A stretch of DNA of 64,000 nt from Hyphococcus luteus. GTDB taxonomy: Bacteria; Pseudomonadota; Alphaproteobacteria; Caulobacterales; Parvularculaceae. Under the pieces are notes generated by a model. It had not been told where the DNA came from. It saw only the letters and a list, made by a program, of their open reading frames with translations, and ran no database searches. Both the position numbers and the translations under genes were made by a program. Below, piece by piece: positions 10,606-20,415 of the stretch (within the stretch, counting starts at the first letter, position 1; each line of letters begins with the position of its first letter). The DNA is taken from the NCBI RefSeq assembly GCF_002943565.1, contig NZ_PJCH01000005.1, positions 868,001 through 932,000 of the forward strand, read 5' to 3'.

Positions 10606-11115
10606 TTATTTCTCCGCGCGCTCAAATGTTAGCGAGAAGCCGCCTTCTTCGCCGTCCTGCACGAGGACGATGTCCGCCTGCAGCGTGTCGGCGTCAGGCA
10701 TCCAGTAGCGGATGGATTTGACGCTCTCCGACGGCGGGTCGGCGCTGAAGGTTATGTCGTTTTCGCCGAGTTCGGTCAGCGCCATGACGATCGGGCCGTT
10801 TTCCTCCCAGGTCGAATAGTCGGCGCCGAAATGTTTGAAGCGATAGGCGACGCCGTCCGCTTCTTCGGAAATGACGATATATTCGAGGACGCGCAGGGCG
10901 CTGTCTTCGCCTGTGGAGACGCCGCGCGCCATGCCGGTCATGACGCCGCCTTCCGCGGCGGACCAGATTTCCTCGAAGACAAGCCCCTCTCGGCCGCCGC
11001 GCCAGTGGCCTTCGAGAAAGGCGAGATCGTCAAGGGAGGCCTCTTGCGCCGCTGCAGCGCTCATGCCCGCCAGGGCGCACAGCGCCGCCGCAAGACCTGT
11101 GATGCGTTTCGTCAT
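10606..11115 (-). CDS. Exported DUF6265-like protein
   Basis: 169 residues. The start at 11115 has a GGGAAGG ribosome-binding site and opens a signal peptide (residues 1-23, AAAAQ). The mature part begins LDDLAFLEGHWRGGREGLVFEEIWS and contains VMTGMARG and RYWMPDADTL. This resembles DUF6265, a lipocalin-like small beta-barrel domain found in exported proteins. Function is not known. Transcribed divergently from the ATP-grasp gene; the 81 bases between the two starts must hold both promoters. The DUF6265 assignment is from pattern memory only. Confidence 0.8.
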   Translation of the reverse strand: MTKRITGLAAALCALAGMSAAAAQEASLDDLAFLEGHWRGGREGLVFEEIWSAAEGGVMTGMARGVSTGEDSALRVLEYIVISEEADGVAYRFKHFGADYSTWEENGPIVMALTELGENDITFSADPPSESVKSIRYWMPDADTLQADIVLVQDGEEGGFSLTFERAEK

Positions 11116-11196
11116 GGGTTTTCCTTCCCTTTCAATCCGGCCTAAGAAGGGCGCGGTCCGCGCCGTCTCAATCACTCGAGCTTCAAACTACGTCAG

Positions 11197-12048
11197 ATGC
11201 AAATGATTGTCTTTGCAACCTGCGCCGCCGAACCGGCGCTTCAGGAAAGCGATCGGGTGCTCGCGGCGGCGCTCGGCGCGCGCGGCTTCGCGGTCGCCGC
11301 CGCGCCCTGGAACGGGCCGCAGGACGCGTTCGTGGCCGCCGACGCTGTCGTCATCCGCTCGACCTGGGACTATCAGAAGACGCCGGACGCCTTTGCGGAC
11401 TGGCTGGCGCGGCTGGAAGGCCGCCCCAATGTCTTCAACCCGCCGGCGATGATGCGCGCCAATATGTCGAAGCGCTACCTTCTGGACCTTGCCGGCAAAG
11501 GCGCGCCCCTGCCGCCGACCATGGCGGTCGAGCCCGACCCGGACGCCATCGCGGCGGCGATGGACGCGCTGGGGCTCGCGGAAGCGGTCGTGAAACCCGA
11601 GTTCGGCGCGACGGCAAGCGGGCTCTCCGTCGTCCGGCGAGAGGATGCGGCGGGTCTCGCCGCGGCGGCGGCGAAAATGGCCATGCCCGGCCTCGTTCAG
11701 GCCCTCGTCCCGGAAATCACGACCGCCGGGGAGACCTCTTTCATTTTTGCCGGGCGCGCGTTCACCCATGCGGTGACCAAGCGCCCGAAATCGGGCGATA
11801 TTCGCTGCCAGGCCGACCATGGCGGCGCGGCCGCCCTGGCCGATCCGCCGGATTGGGCTGTCGCAGAGGCGCATCGCCTTCTCGCCATGGTTTCCGGCGA
11901 TCCGCTCTATGCGCGCATCGACGCCGTGACGCTTGACGGGGAGATGCGGCTTATGGAAGTCGAACTCATTGAGCCGGAACTGTTTTTCACCTATTCCCCG
12001 GATGCGGCGGCGCGCCTTGCCGGCGCGCTCCTTGAACGCCTCAACTAA
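11197..12048 (+). CDS. ATP-grasp family ligase (DcsG/glutathione-synthetase-like)
   Basis: 283 residues. The N-terminal part has the signature VVIRSTWDYQ (residues 51-60), typical of the group containing D-cycloserine ligase DcsG and related proteins. The ATP-grasp core includes AVVKPEFGATASGLSVV and the metal-binding MEVELIEPELFF near the C-terminus. Such enzymes join a carboxylate to an amine via an acyl phosphate; the substrate cannot be read from the sequence. The thrS start lies only 15 bases after its stop, so the two are probably co-transcribed. No other cycloserine genes are nearby, so a cycloserine role is unlikely. Confidence 0.85.
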   Translation: MQMIVFATCAAEPALQESDRVLAAALGARGFAVAAAPWNGPQDAFVAADAVVIRSTWDYQKTPDAFADWLARLEGRPNVFNPPAMMRANMSKRYLLDLAGKGAPLPPTMAVEPDPDAIAAAMDALGLAEAVVKPEFGATASGLSVVRREDAAGLAAAAAKMAMPGLVQALVPEITTAGETSFIFAGRAFTHAVTKRPKSGDIRCQADHGGAAALADPPDWAVAEAHRLLAMVSGDPLYARIDAVTLDGEMRLMEVELIEPELFFTYSPDAAARLAGALLERLN

Positions 12049-12063
12049 CGAAGTCTGAAAGCC

Positions 12064-14028
12064 ATGGTCGCCATTACTCTTCCCGACGGGTCTGTCCGCC
12101 AGTTCGACGGACCGGTGACGGGAACCCTGATCGCCGAGAACATCTCGAAATCGCTCGCCAAAAAGGCGCTGGCGGCGAAGGTCGACGGCGTCGTCTCGGA
12201 CCTTTTCGGGACCATCGACCATGACGCGACAGTCGAGATCGTCACCCGCGATCATCCGGACGCGCTCGAGCTTGTGCGCCATGACGCCGCCCACCTGCTC
12301 GCCCAGGCCGTGCAGGAGCTTTATCCGGGCACGCAGGTCACCATCGGGCCGACCATCGAGGACGGGTTCTATTACGACTTCGCCCGCGACGAGCCGTTCT
12401 CCACCGACGATCTCGCCGCCATCGAAAAGCGCATGATGCAGATCGTCGACGAGGACCGGGCGACCCGCAAGGAAGTCTGGGACCGCGACGAGGCGATCAA
12501 ACATTTCAAAGAAATCGGCGAAAAATACAAAGCCGAGATCATCGCCGATCTGCCCCAGGACGAAGACGTCAAAATCTACTTCCACGGCGACTGGCACGAT
12601 CTCTGCCGCGGCCCGCATCTTCCCTCGACCCGCCATATCGGCAAGGCCTTCAAGCTGATGAAGGTCGCGGGCGCCTATTGGCGCGGCGATCACCGCAATC
12701 CCATGCTGCACCGGATTTACGGCACCGCATGGCTGAATGACAAAGAACTGAAGGCTTATCTCCACCGGCTCGAAGAGGCGGAAAAGCGCGACCACAGAAA
12801 GCTCGGGCGCGAAATGGACCTCTTCCATTTCCAGCAGGAGGCGCAAGGCTCCGTTTTCTGGCATCCCAAAGGCTATCTCGTCTGGCGCCAGCTCGAGGCG
12901 TATATCCGCCGCCAGCTCGACGCCGACGGTTATGACGAGGTGAAGACCCCGCAGATTCTCGACTCCGTTTTCTGGGAGCAGTCGGGCCACTGGGCGAAAT
13001 TCCGCGAGAACATGTTCGTGGTGCCGGACGAAATTCCGTCTACGGATGAAGAAGCGCCGGTGCTCTCCGGCAAAGCCGATCTCATGGCCTTGAAGCCCAT
13101 GAACTGTCCGGCGCATGTGCAGATCTTCAAGCAGGGCATCAAATCCTATCGCGACCTGCCGATCCGCATGGCGGAGTTCGGCTGCTGTCACCGCAACGAG
13201 GCGCATGGCGCGCTGCACGGGCTCATGCGCGTGCGCCAGATGACCCAGGACGACGCGCATATCTTCTGCCGTGAAGATCAGATCACCGACGAGACCCGGC
13301 GTTTTCTCGATCTCTTCTCCCGCGTCTATGAAGACATGGGGATGACCGACATCGCCTATAAGCTGGCGACCCGTCCGGAAATGCGCGCCGGCGACGACGC
13401 GACCTGGGACCGCGCGGAAAAAGCCCTCGCCGACGCGCTGACGGCCGCCGGGCTCGAGTTCGAATATGCCGAGGGCGAGGGCGCCTTTTACGGGCCGAAG
13501 CTCGAGTTTCACCTGACCGACGCCATCGGGCGCACCTGGCAGGCGGGCACCTTCCAGCTCGATTATGTGCTGCCCGAACGGCTCGATGCGACTTATGTGG
13601 ACGAGGCCGGCGCGCGCCAGCGCCCGGTGATGCTGCATCGCGCGGTCTTCGGCACGTTCGAGCGCTTTATCGGTCTCCTGATCGAACATTATGCGGGCCG
13701 CCTGCCGCTCTGGCTGTCGCCGGTGCAGGCGGTGGTGACCACCATCACCTCGGCGGCGGACGAGTATGCGAAAGAGGTTGCGGACGCCCTTTCCGCCGCG
13801 GGGCTGCGCGTCGATCTCGACATCCGGTCGGAGAAAATCAACTACAAGGTGCGCGAACATTCCCACGCGAAAATCCCGGTGATCGCAGTGGTCGGCGCCA
13901 AGGAGGCGGAAGAAAAGGCGGTGTCCCTGCGCCGCCTCGGCTCGAAGGATCAGGAAACGCTGTCTCTCGACGAGGCGGCGTCGAGGCTGGCGCGCGAGGC
14001 GCTGGCGCCGGACCTGAAACGCGCCTAG
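12064..14028 (+). CDS. thrS: Threonine--tRNA ligase
   Basis: 654 residues. Domains in order: N-terminal TGS (residues ~1-65), an editing domain with the [11 protein letters not shown] motif, and a class II catalytic core with [32 protein letters not shown] and [11 protein letters not shown]. The C-terminal anticodon-binding domain contains [17 protein letters not shown]. It charges tRNA-Thr and removes mis-attached serine. Start at ATG 12064. Downstream, an O-antigen-ligase-like gene begins nine bases after the stop, so transcription probably continues. An 892-codon open frame on the opposite strand is a shadow. Confidence 0.98.
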   Translation: MVAITLPDGSVRQFDGPVTGTLIAENISKSLAKKALAAKVDGVVSDLFGTIDHDATVEIVTRDHPDALELVRHDAAHLLAQAVQELYPGTQVTIGPTIEDGFYYDFARDEPFSTDDLAAIEKRMMQIVDEDRATRKEVWDRDEAIKHFKEIGEKYKAEIIADLPQDEDVKIYFHGDWHDLCRGPHLPSTRHIGKAFKLMKVAGAYWRGDHRNPMLHRIYGTAWLNDKELKAYLHRLEEAEKRDHRKLGREMDLFHFQQEAQGSVFWHPKGYLVWRQLEAYIRRQLDADGYDEVKTPQILDSVFWEQSGHWAKFRENMFVVPDEIPSTDEEAPVLSGKADLMALKPMNCPAHVQIFKQGIKSYRDLPIRMAEFGCCHRNEAHGALHGLMRVRQMTQDDAHIFCREDQITDETRRFLDLFSRVYEDMGMTDIAYKLATRPEMRAGDDATWDRAEKALADALTAAGLEFEYAEGEGAFYGPKLEFHLTDAIGRTWQAGTFQLDYVLPERLDATYVDEAGARQRPVMLHRAVFGTFERFIGLLIEHYAGRLPLWLSPVQAVVTTITSAADEYAKEVADALSAAGLRVDLDIRSEKINYKVREHSHAKIPVIAVVGAKEAEEKAVSLRRLGSKDQETLSLDEAASRLAREALAPDLKRA

Positions 14029-14037
14029 CCTTTTCAG

Positions 14038-15303
14038 ATGGCCTCAAGCTGGCGCGAGACACGGGACAAGGCGAGCCGGCGCTGGTTTTATGCGCTGTTT
14101 TTCCTCTTGCCGTTGACGGCGGTGTTCGGTCATCGCGGCGTCGCGCCTTGGCTGTTGCTCGCGAGCCTTCCCGCCTTCGCCCGGGGCGATTTCTGGCAAG
14201 GCGCCTTCGGCAAGCTTTTCGACAACCCGTCGCTTTCCGATCCGCGTTTCGCGAGTTTCGTCGCGCTGTTGTTTTTGTGTTTCTGGATTTTCCTCTCCGC
14301 GTTCTGGTCGCCGAAACATCAATACGATCTGTTTTTATACGTGCTGGCGCCGGCGCTGGTCGGCGGCAGCATTGTGTGGTTCTCGCTCAATCTGTCGCGC
14401 ATATGGGCGTGGCGCTTGGGCCGCGCCTTTTTGCTGGCGATCGCCGGGGGCATGATCATTCTCGCCTTTGAGGGCGTGACGGATGGGTTCCTGCGCCGCG
14501 CCTTGCCGCCTTATGAGAATAACAGCGGACGCGACATCATCGCGCTCGGGCGCGGCGTCACTGCGCTCGCCCCGTCGCTCTTTCCCGCGGCGGCCATTGC
14601 GGTGCGGCTGTGGTCGCGCAAAGCGGCGCTTTTCGTGCTGGCGCTCGGCGTCGCCGCGGCGGTGAGCAATGACGTTCTCGCCAATGTCGCGGCCTTGAGC
14701 GCCGGCTTCGTCGCCGTCGTCATCGCGCTTCCCGCCCCGCGCACGGCGTTGCGCCTGACCGGGTGGGGCGCGATCGCCCTGTTGCTGGCCGCGCCGTTCA
14801 TGGCGGCGATGATCCCCGTCGATGCGATTTACGCCCGCGCGCAAGCGTCGATGGCGCCGGACGCGCTGGCGGCGGCGTCCTCTTCCCTGCACCGGCTGGC
14901 GATCTGGCATGCGACGGGGCTCGAGTCGCTTTCCTGCCTGCCCGCCGGGTGCGGCGCCGATTATGCGCGGATATGGAATGACACAGCGCCTCTGGTCGAG
15001 GTGCCGGGCGCGGCGCCGGCGCTCTCCGTCATTCCCATTCACCCGCATAATGTTTTCCTGCAGATCTGGCTCGAACTCGGCCTGCCGGGCGTCGCGGCGA
15101 CGGCGCTGTTTCTTTATTTCTGTCTTGCGGCGCTGTTGCGCGCGCAATTGTCGAAGGCGGTGAGCGCGGCTGCGGCCGGCGCTTTTGTCGCCATCATCGT
15201 CTCGATCCTCGTTGAAGGCAGCCTGTGGCAGGTCTGGCGCCTCGCCGCGATGGCGCTTGCGGCGTCCGGGGTCGCGCTCGCTCATTCGCTGGAGAAACGA
15301 TGA
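14038..15303 (+). CDS. O-antigen ligase / polymerase family membrane protein (Wzy_C type)
   Basis: 421 residues, mostly hydrophobic, with about ten transmembrane segments. A periplasmic loop near residue 290 precedes the HPHNVFLQIWLELGLPG motif characteristic of WaaL/Wzy proteins. These enzymes join or polymerise undecaprenyl-linked glycans at the periplasmic face. It starts nine bases after thrS and its stop overlaps the next glycosyltransferase start (ATGA), so it forms a transcriptional pair with that gene. Whether it is ligase or polymerase cannot be decided from sequence. Confidence 0.87.
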   Translation: MASSWRETRDKASRRWFYALFFLLPLTAVFGHRGVAPWLLLASLPAFARGDFWQGAFGKLFDNPSLSDPRFASFVALLFLCFWIFLSAFWSPKHQYDLFLYVLAPALVGGSIVWFSLNLSRIWAWRLGRAFLLAIAGGMIILAFEGVTDGFLRRALPPYENNSGRDIIALGRGVTALAPSLFPAAAIAVRLWSRKAALFVLALGVAAAVSNDVLANVAALSAGFVAVVIALPAPRTALRLTGWGAIALLLAAPFMAAMIPVDAIYARAQASMAPDALAAASSSLHRLAIWHATGLESLSCLPAGCGADYARIWNDTAPLVEVPGAAPALSVIPIHPHNVFLQIWLELGLPGVAATALFLYFCLAALLRAQLSKAVSAAAAGAFVAIIVSILVEGSLWQVWRLAAMALAASGVALAHSLEKR

Positions 15304-16280
15304 ACGCGCGGGCAGGGTCCGACGCCGCGCAGACGCCTTGCGTCTCGGCGATTGTGGTCAGCTATTTCACCGGTCCGCTCCTGGCGCGCGCGGTCGCCTC
15401 CTTGCGCGCCCAGCCTGAGACGGCGGAGGTCATTCTCGTCGACAACGGCAACTTTCCCGGCGAAGTGGAAAAGGCGGTTGAAGGAGGAGGCGCGCCCGTC
15501 CGCGTCATTTCCGGCCATGGCAATGTCGGCTTCGCCGCCGGCTGCAATCTCGGCGCGAAGGCGGCAGGCGGCGACTATCTCCTGATTTTCAATCCCGACG
15601 CGGTGATGCCCGAAAACGGCTTAGGACAGTTGCTTGACGACGCCTCGACGCTCGAACGCCCCTGGCTCATGGGCGCCAAGCTTGTGGGGCCCGACGGGAT
15701 CGAACAGCAGGGCTCGCGCCGGCGCGTCCTGACGCCGTGGCGCGCTTTCGTCGAGGCGACGAAGCTTTACCGGCTCGCCCCGCAGCACCCTTATTTCCAA
15801 CGCTTTAATATGCATACGGACGAATGTCCGGAAAAAATGGGCGAGACGCCGACGCTGTCCGGCGCCGTGATGTTTCTGCCGCGCGGCGACTATGAGGCGG
15901 TCGGCGGCATGGACGAGCGCTATTTCCTGCATGTCGAAGACGTCGATTTCTGCCTGCGTTTCGCCAAGGCCGGCGGCAAGGTCTGGTTCAATCCGCATGT
16001 GGCGGTCACCCATTATAAAAGTTCCAGCCGGGCGAACCCTGTAAAGATCGAGGCGCGCAAGACCGCCGGGATCATCCGTTATTTCCACACGCATTTCGAG
16101 AACGCCTATCCGAAACCTTTCCTCTGGCTTGTGGACGGCGCGCTCTGGGCGATGTTCGGCGTTCTGTTCGTCAAGCGCGCCATCGCCAAGGCGCTGCGCA
16201 TGGCGCGGTTTTCCCTGAAAGCCGGACGGCGCGGGCTTTCCCGCGCGCTGGCGCTCGGCCGGCGCCGCTCGGAGCGCTAA
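15300..16280 (+). CDS. Glycosyltransferase family 2 (rhamnosyltransferase-like)
   Basis: 326 residues from the ATG at 15300, which overlaps the preceding stop; the longer in-frame extension lies inside the upstream gene. GT-A fold signatures: SAIVVSYFTG at the N-terminus, ILVDNG, the nucleotide-sugar and metal site LIFNPDAVMP, and the acceptor-side motif YFLHVEDVDFCLRFAKAG. The pattern matches the WbbL/rhamnosyltransferase-like group that adds sugars to lipid-linked glycans in the cytoplasm. The C-terminus has one hydrophobic segment (FLWLVDGALWAMFGVLFV). Ends convergently with the next gene, overlapping by four bases. Confidence 0.9.
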   Translation: MNARAGSDAAQTPCVSAIVVSYFTGPLLARAVASLRAQPETAEVILVDNGNFPGEVEKAVEGGGAPVRVISGHGNVGFAAGCNLGAKAAGGDYLLIFNPDAVMPENGLGQLLDDASTLERPWLMGAKLVGPDGIEQQGSRRRVLTPWRAFVEATKLYRLAPQHPYFQRFNMHTDECPEKMGETPTLSGAVMFLPRGDYEAVGGMDERYFLHVEDVDFCLRFAKAGGKVWFNPHVAVTHYKSSSRANPVKIEARKTAGIIRYFHTHFENAYPKPFLWLVDGALWAMFGVLFVKRAIAKALRMARFSLKAGRRGLSRALALGRRRSER

Positions 16281-17749
16281 TTCGCGGCTTTATCCGCGCC
16301 CGGTCCGAAATAGCCGGAGAGTTCATAAACCGCATAGCGCCGTTTTTCATTGCCGGTCCCGTCATCGACGGTTCCGAGGCGTTTGATGTCGTGAAAGCGG
16401 TAATTCACATGCGCATCGTCATTCCGGGTCGTCACGAAAAGAACGCGCTTCATGCGCTGCGGGTCGAAAGGCATGGTGATTTCATAATAAGTGTCGATGG
16501 CCGGCGTCGGGCTTAAGGCGGCGAAGGCGATCGGACTCTTCGGCTGGTGATAGAGCATCTCGCCCATGAGATAGCGGTCGTCGATGACGACGGCGTCATA
16601 ACCCGGGGCATAGGCCATGACGGCGTCGGTCTGCGCCTCCCAGCCGCGCAGGTCCTTGACCGCGCGGGAAAGCCCCAGCCCGTCGATCAGGCCGGGCGCC
16701 ATGACGGCGGCGGTGAAACCGGCGAACAAAGCCGCATGGAGCGCCGCGTTCGCTTTCACCCAGACGTCTTGCTTGCGCTCCAGCAGAAATTCCGTGACGA
16801 GAAGCGTCGCGGCCGGATAGGCGGTCGCCGCCCAGTTGGCGTGGGCGCGCGAGAGAAAAGCCTGCCCGGCGACGATGATGAGCGGCGTCAGCGTCACGAT
16901 GAGCAGCATGATTTGCCGTTCGTTGAGGCGGCGCCATCGTGTGCAGATATAGAGGAACGCAGCGAAGAAAATAACGCCGAAAACCGCGAACTGCCCGCCG
17001 AGAAATTCCAGCAGGGAAAGCGGCTTGAAAAGCTCGTCGTCCCAATCGGCGTTGGCGGCGGTGTGCGAGACGGTCTGAAAATCGTTCGCCGCATTCCAGA
17101 CGAGGTTCGGCAGGAAAAGCGCGGCGGCGATAAGGGCGGTCAGAACAAGATGCGGCTTTAAAAGGCGGCGGCGAACACCCGGCAGGGCGAGCATCAGAAC
17201 CAGCGCGACGGGAAAATAGATCATGGCATATTTCGACATCATGCCGAGGCCGATCATCGCGCCGAGCCCGGCGAAATCGGGCGCGCTCGTTTTCTCGGCC
17301 TGTGTAATCCGCACGAGAAAGAAAAGCGCCGCCGACCAGAAAAAGAGGAGCGGCGCATCCGTCGCGATGATGAAAGAAGAAAGGATGACGCCAGGCATCA
17401 AAAGCCAGCCGAGGCCCGCCCAGAAGGCCGCCCGCTCGCCGAACAATCGTTTCGCCGTCAGGAATAAAAACGCCGCTGAGCCGACATGAAACAACGGCGC
17501 CGACAGTCTCGCCGCCCAGTCGGCGTTGCCGAAAAGGCCGGTGGTGAGCGCGATGGCCCAGGCGATGGCCGGCGGTTTGGAAAAATAGCCGAAGTCGAAA
17601 TTGCGCGACCAGACCCAGTATTGCGTCTCGTCGGGACCCAGCCCTAACGGCGTGACGATCAGCGTCACAATGCGCAGCGCCAGAATCGCGGCGGCGGCGA
17701 TCCAGAACGTTTTCGTCCACTGGAACCGGGTTTGTCCGTCAGTCGTCAT
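16277..17749 (-). CDS. Glycosyltransferase family 39 membrane protein (ArnT/PMT-like)
   Basis: 490 residues, about eleven membrane segments. The catalytic first-loop motif GLGPDETQYWVWSRNFDFGY carries the D-E pair of GT39 enzymes, followed by FSKPPAIAW. These transferases use polyprenyl-phosphate sugars on the periplasmic side. A C-terminal soluble region (from ~residue 370) includes VVIDDRYLMGEMLYH. Its start overlaps the stop of the upstream GT39 gene (ATGA), so the two are an operon. The acceptor (lipid A, protein or other glycan) is unknown. Confidence 0.9.
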   Translation of the reverse strand: MTTDGQTRFQWTKTFWIAAAAILALRIVTLIVTPLGLGPDETQYWVWSRNFDFGYFSKPPAIAWAIALTTGLFGNADWAARLSAPLFHVGSAAFLFLTAKRLFGERAAFWAGLGWLLMPGVILSSFIIATDAPLLFFWSAALFFLVRITQAEKTSAPDFAGLGAMIGLGMMSKYAMIYFPVALVLMLALPGVRRRLLKPHLVLTALIAAALFLPNLVWNAANDFQTVSHTAANADWDDELFKPLSLLEFLGGQFAVFGVIFFAAFLYICTRWRRLNERQIMLLIVTLTPLIIVAGQAFLSRAHANWAATAYPAATLLVTEFLLERKQDVWVKANAALHAALFAGFTAAVMAPGLIDGLGLSRAVKDLRGWEAQTDAVMAYAPGYDAVVIDDRYLMGEMLYHQPKSPIAFAALSPTPAIDTYYEITMPFDPQRMKRVLFVTTRNDDAHVNYRFHDIKRLGTVDDGTGNEKRRYAVYELSGYFGPGADKAAN

Positions 17750-19413
17750 GAGTCTCCGGACATCTTTGCGGGCGCGAGCGCGTAGATGGTTAGGGTCGCT
17801 TGATCGCCGTTGGAGTAGTTGAGCCCGTCTATGACCGCAAGCGCCGTCACGGGCGCGCCGTCAAGCGCTGCTTTGAAGGCCGCGTCTTCGCGCGCTTCGA
17901 CGACCGCCGCGCTCGCCGCGCCGGAAAGGAGGCGCCTGGCGGCGTCTTGCGGGTCCGTAAGCGCCGTTTGCGTGCCGAGAAGGAACACGGCGGAGGGTTC
18001 GGCATAGCCGGTGATGGCGACGGGCGCGCGGCCGTCATGGATCGGATGCCTGTCGGCGAGCTCGAGCGCCGCCGACAGGCGCGGGGCGATGGTGAGTTGC
18101 GTCAGCCCGGGCAGGACGGCGCCGAGCAGCGTCCAGGCGTAAAGCGAAGCAAGCAGAGAGGCGGCGACGGCGCCTTTGACGGCGCGCCCGCGCCAGAACA
18201 GGACGGCGATGAGAAGGGCGGCGATGGCGGTTATGGCGGCGGCGGCGAAATACAGCGCCGCCGGGCCTGCGCCGCTAAAAGCGAGCGGCGGGAGCGCAAT
18301 CAGCGCCGCCGCCGCAAGTCCGACGCCGGCGTAAAGGAGCGCGCTCGCCTTGCGAACCCAGCCATCGGGAACGCCCGACACCGCCGCCCGCGCCGCCATG
18401 ATCGCAAGCGCCGGATAAAGCGGCATCACGTAATGCGGTAATTTCGTTGCGGCGATCTCGAAAACGATCCAGGCGGGAATCGCCCAGGCGAGCAGGAAAC
18501 ATTGGCGCCAGTCCGTCCGCGCGCGCCAGCTCTGCAAGAGGCCGGGCAGGATCAGCGCCGCCGCGGGCCAGAACAAAGGCCAGATAAGAAGCGTGTGATA
18601 GCCCGGCGGGCCATTATGGCCTTCCTGCGCGTCGCCGATCTTGCCCAGCATGTCGCCGCCGACGGCTTGCGTAAAGAACCGGCCGTCCGTCGCCTGCCAG
18701 ATGGCGAGGCCCCAGGGCAGGACCATCAGTATAAAGAGGAGAAAGCCGGAAACGGGCCGCATGGCGGCGAGCCAGTTGAACCGCCATTTGCCGCCGGCGA
18801 CGCCGAGCCCCGTGACGAGGGAGATCATTGGCGCGATCGGGCCTTTGACGAGCGCGGCGGCGCCCTGCGCGGTCCAGAAAAGGAGCGCTGCAGGCCAGCC
18901 CGGCTTTCGTCCTTCCTGAACCGCGCCGAAAATCGTGAGAAAAGCGTATTGGGCCATGGCGACAAGCCCTAAAAGCACGCCGTCGGTCTTGGCGATGGTG
19001 GCTTCCGCCGCCACGACGGGCGCGCTGGCGAGGAGCAGTCCGGCGAGAAGCCCCGTGCGCGCGTCAAAGGCGCGCGCGCCGGCGAGGAAGGTGAAGATCG
19101 CGGCGATGACGACCCCGATCATCGACGGGATGCGATAAGCCCAGATCTCGCGGGCCTCGACGTTCGAAAACGCCTTGACGCTCGCCGCCTGCAGCCAGTA
19201 GACGCCGGCCGGCTTTTTGTTTCGCTCCCGGCCCTGAAAGCGGATCGCGACATAGTCGCCGCTCTCGATCATCTGCGCCGTCGCCTGCGCGAAGCGCGCT
19301 TCGTCGCGGTCGAGCGGCGGCAGGGCGAAGAGCCCCGCAAAAGCGGTGAAGGCGGCGAAGGCCGCGACGCACAGCAGGCAAAAGCGCCATGTCAAAGGCG
19401 CGCCCGCCGTCAT
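17746..19413 (-). CDS. Glycosyltransferase family 39 membrane protein (ArnT-like)
   Basis: 555 residues, about twelve membrane segments. The first periplasmic loop has LPPLDRDEARFAQATAQM and RNKKPAGVYWLQ, the layout of ArnT-type enzymes. Distinct from the next gene in sequence but of the same family, so the cell has two adjacent polyprenyl-sugar-dependent transferases. First gene of the two-gene minus-strand operon. It diverges from the DPM-like GT2 at 19550, which could make the sugar donor; this link is inferred from position. Confidence 0.9.
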   Translation of the reverse strand: MTAGAPLTWRFCLLCVAAFAAFTAFAGLFALPPLDRDEARFAQATAQMIESGDYVAIRFQGRERNKKPAGVYWLQAASVKAFSNVEAREIWAYRIPSMIGVVIAAIFTFLAGARAFDARTGLLAGLLLASAPVVAAEATIAKTDGVLLGLVAMAQYAFLTIFGAVQEGRKPGWPAALLFWTAQGAAALVKGPIAPMISLVTGLGVAGGKWRFNWLAAMRPVSGFLLFILMVLPWGLAIWQATDGRFFTQAVGGDMLGKIGDAQEGHNGPPGYHTLLIWPLFWPAAALILPGLLQSWRARTDWRQCFLLAWAIPAWIVFEIAATKLPHYVMPLYPALAIMAARAAVSGVPDGWVRKASALLYAGVGLAAAALIALPPLAFSGAGPAALYFAAAAITAIAALLIAVLFWRGRAVKGAVAASLLASLYAWTLLGAVLPGLTQLTIAPRLSAALELADRHPIHDGRAPVAITGYAEPSAVFLLGTQTALTDPQDAARRLLSGAASAAVVEAREDAAFKAALDGAPVTALAVIDGLNYSNGDQATLTIYALAPAKMSGDS

Positions 19414-19549
19414 GCGAGCCCCCGGCGTCGCGCCGGATGGTGTGAAAGACCCCTCATGGCGGCGGAGCGTAACGCCATCCGCGAGTCTTGTCTCGTCTGT
19501 GCGGAAGCAGTGGTGACCCTCGCGGCGCTATCGTTTATGAGCGTTGGTC

Positions 19550-20290
19550 ATGAGCGATGCGCCCTCTCTCACGCCCTCGATCAGCGTCGTCGCGCCCATG
19601 CATAATGAGGCGGGCGGGGCGGGCGCGCTTGCGGCCGAAATCGCCGCCGCGCTGGCGGATGTCGATCACGAGATCATCCTCGTCGACGACGCCTCGAGCG
19701 ATGACACGCTGAAAGTCTTGAAAGCCGCGCGCGCCGGCCTGCCGCAATTGCGCATCTTGCGCCACGAAAAAAACGCCGGGCAGAGCCGCGCCGTCAGGAC
19801 CGGGGTCCTCGCCGCGAGGGGCGCCGTCATCGCCATGCTCGACGGCGACGGCCAGAACGATCCGGCGGATATTCCCGCGCTTTACCGCCAGCTCATGGAA
19901 TCGAACGGCGGTCTCGCCATGGTCGCCGGGGAAAGGCGGGGGCGCCAGGACTCGGCGGCGAAGAAGGCCGCCTCGCGCGCCGCCAATGCGATCCGCAAAA
20001 AGCTGTTGAACGACGGCTCGGCGGATACGGGCTGCGGCCTCAAGGTTTTCCGGCGGGATGCGTTTTTGCGCCTTCCCTATTTCGACCACATGCACCGCTA
20101 CCTGCCTGCGCTGATGGCGCGCGAGGGCTTCGGCGTCGCCTTCGCGCCGGTCTCTCACCGGGCCCGGGCGCATGGGCGATCAAAATACACCAATTTCGGC
20201 CGGGCGCTGGTCGCCGTGCGCGATCTGATGGGCGTGATGTGGTTAAGGGCGCGGGCGAAGCCGCCGGGGGAAATCACCGAAGAGGCGTAA
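19550..20290 (+). CDS. Glycosyltransferase family 2, polyprenol-phosphate-sugar synthase-like
   Basis: 246 residues from ATG 19550; an in-frame TTG two codons earlier is a weaker choice. GT-A fold: ISVVAPMHNEAGG, EIILVDDASSDDT, the DxD site AMLDGDGQNDP, and SADTGCGLKVFRRD. Spacing matches DPM1/ArnC-type synthases without C-terminal membrane helices, so the product is probably a polyprenyl-phosphate sugar made at the cytoplasmic face. That would suit the divergent GT39 pair, which needs such donors. No clear ribosome-binding site precedes it. Confidence 0.88.
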   Translation: MSDAPSLTPSISVVAPMHNEAGGAGALAAEIAAALADVDHEIILVDDASSDDTLKVLKAARAGLPQLRILRHEKNAGQSRAVRTGVLAARGAVIAMLDGDGQNDPADIPALYRQLMESNGGLAMVAGERRGRQDSAAKKAASRAANAIRKKLLNDGSADTGCGLKVFRRDAFLRLPYFDHMHRYLPALMAREGFGVAFAPVSHRARAHGRSKYTNFGRALVAVRDLMGVMWLRARAKPPGEITEEA

Positions 20291-20415
20291 GGAATGCGCT
20301 TGAAATCGGGGCCGGATTTCCGTTTTGGCGCGAGCGCGCGCCCGTGTTAAGCTTACCCGAAATTGGGGCCGCCGGGCCGATCCGGCCATGGGGGGCGGCG
20401 TGAGGAAGGAACACA

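Noticed and set aside
11188-13866. 892-codon open frame on the minus strand
   Set aside because: Antisense to the ATP-grasp gene and thrS. High third-position GC removes stops in this frame; no ribosome-binding site or domain.
14335-15285. 316-codon minus-strand frame over the O-antigen-ligase-like gene
   Set aside because: Extremely Arg-rich, no domains; the plus-strand frame has clear membrane helices and the PHNVFLQ motif.
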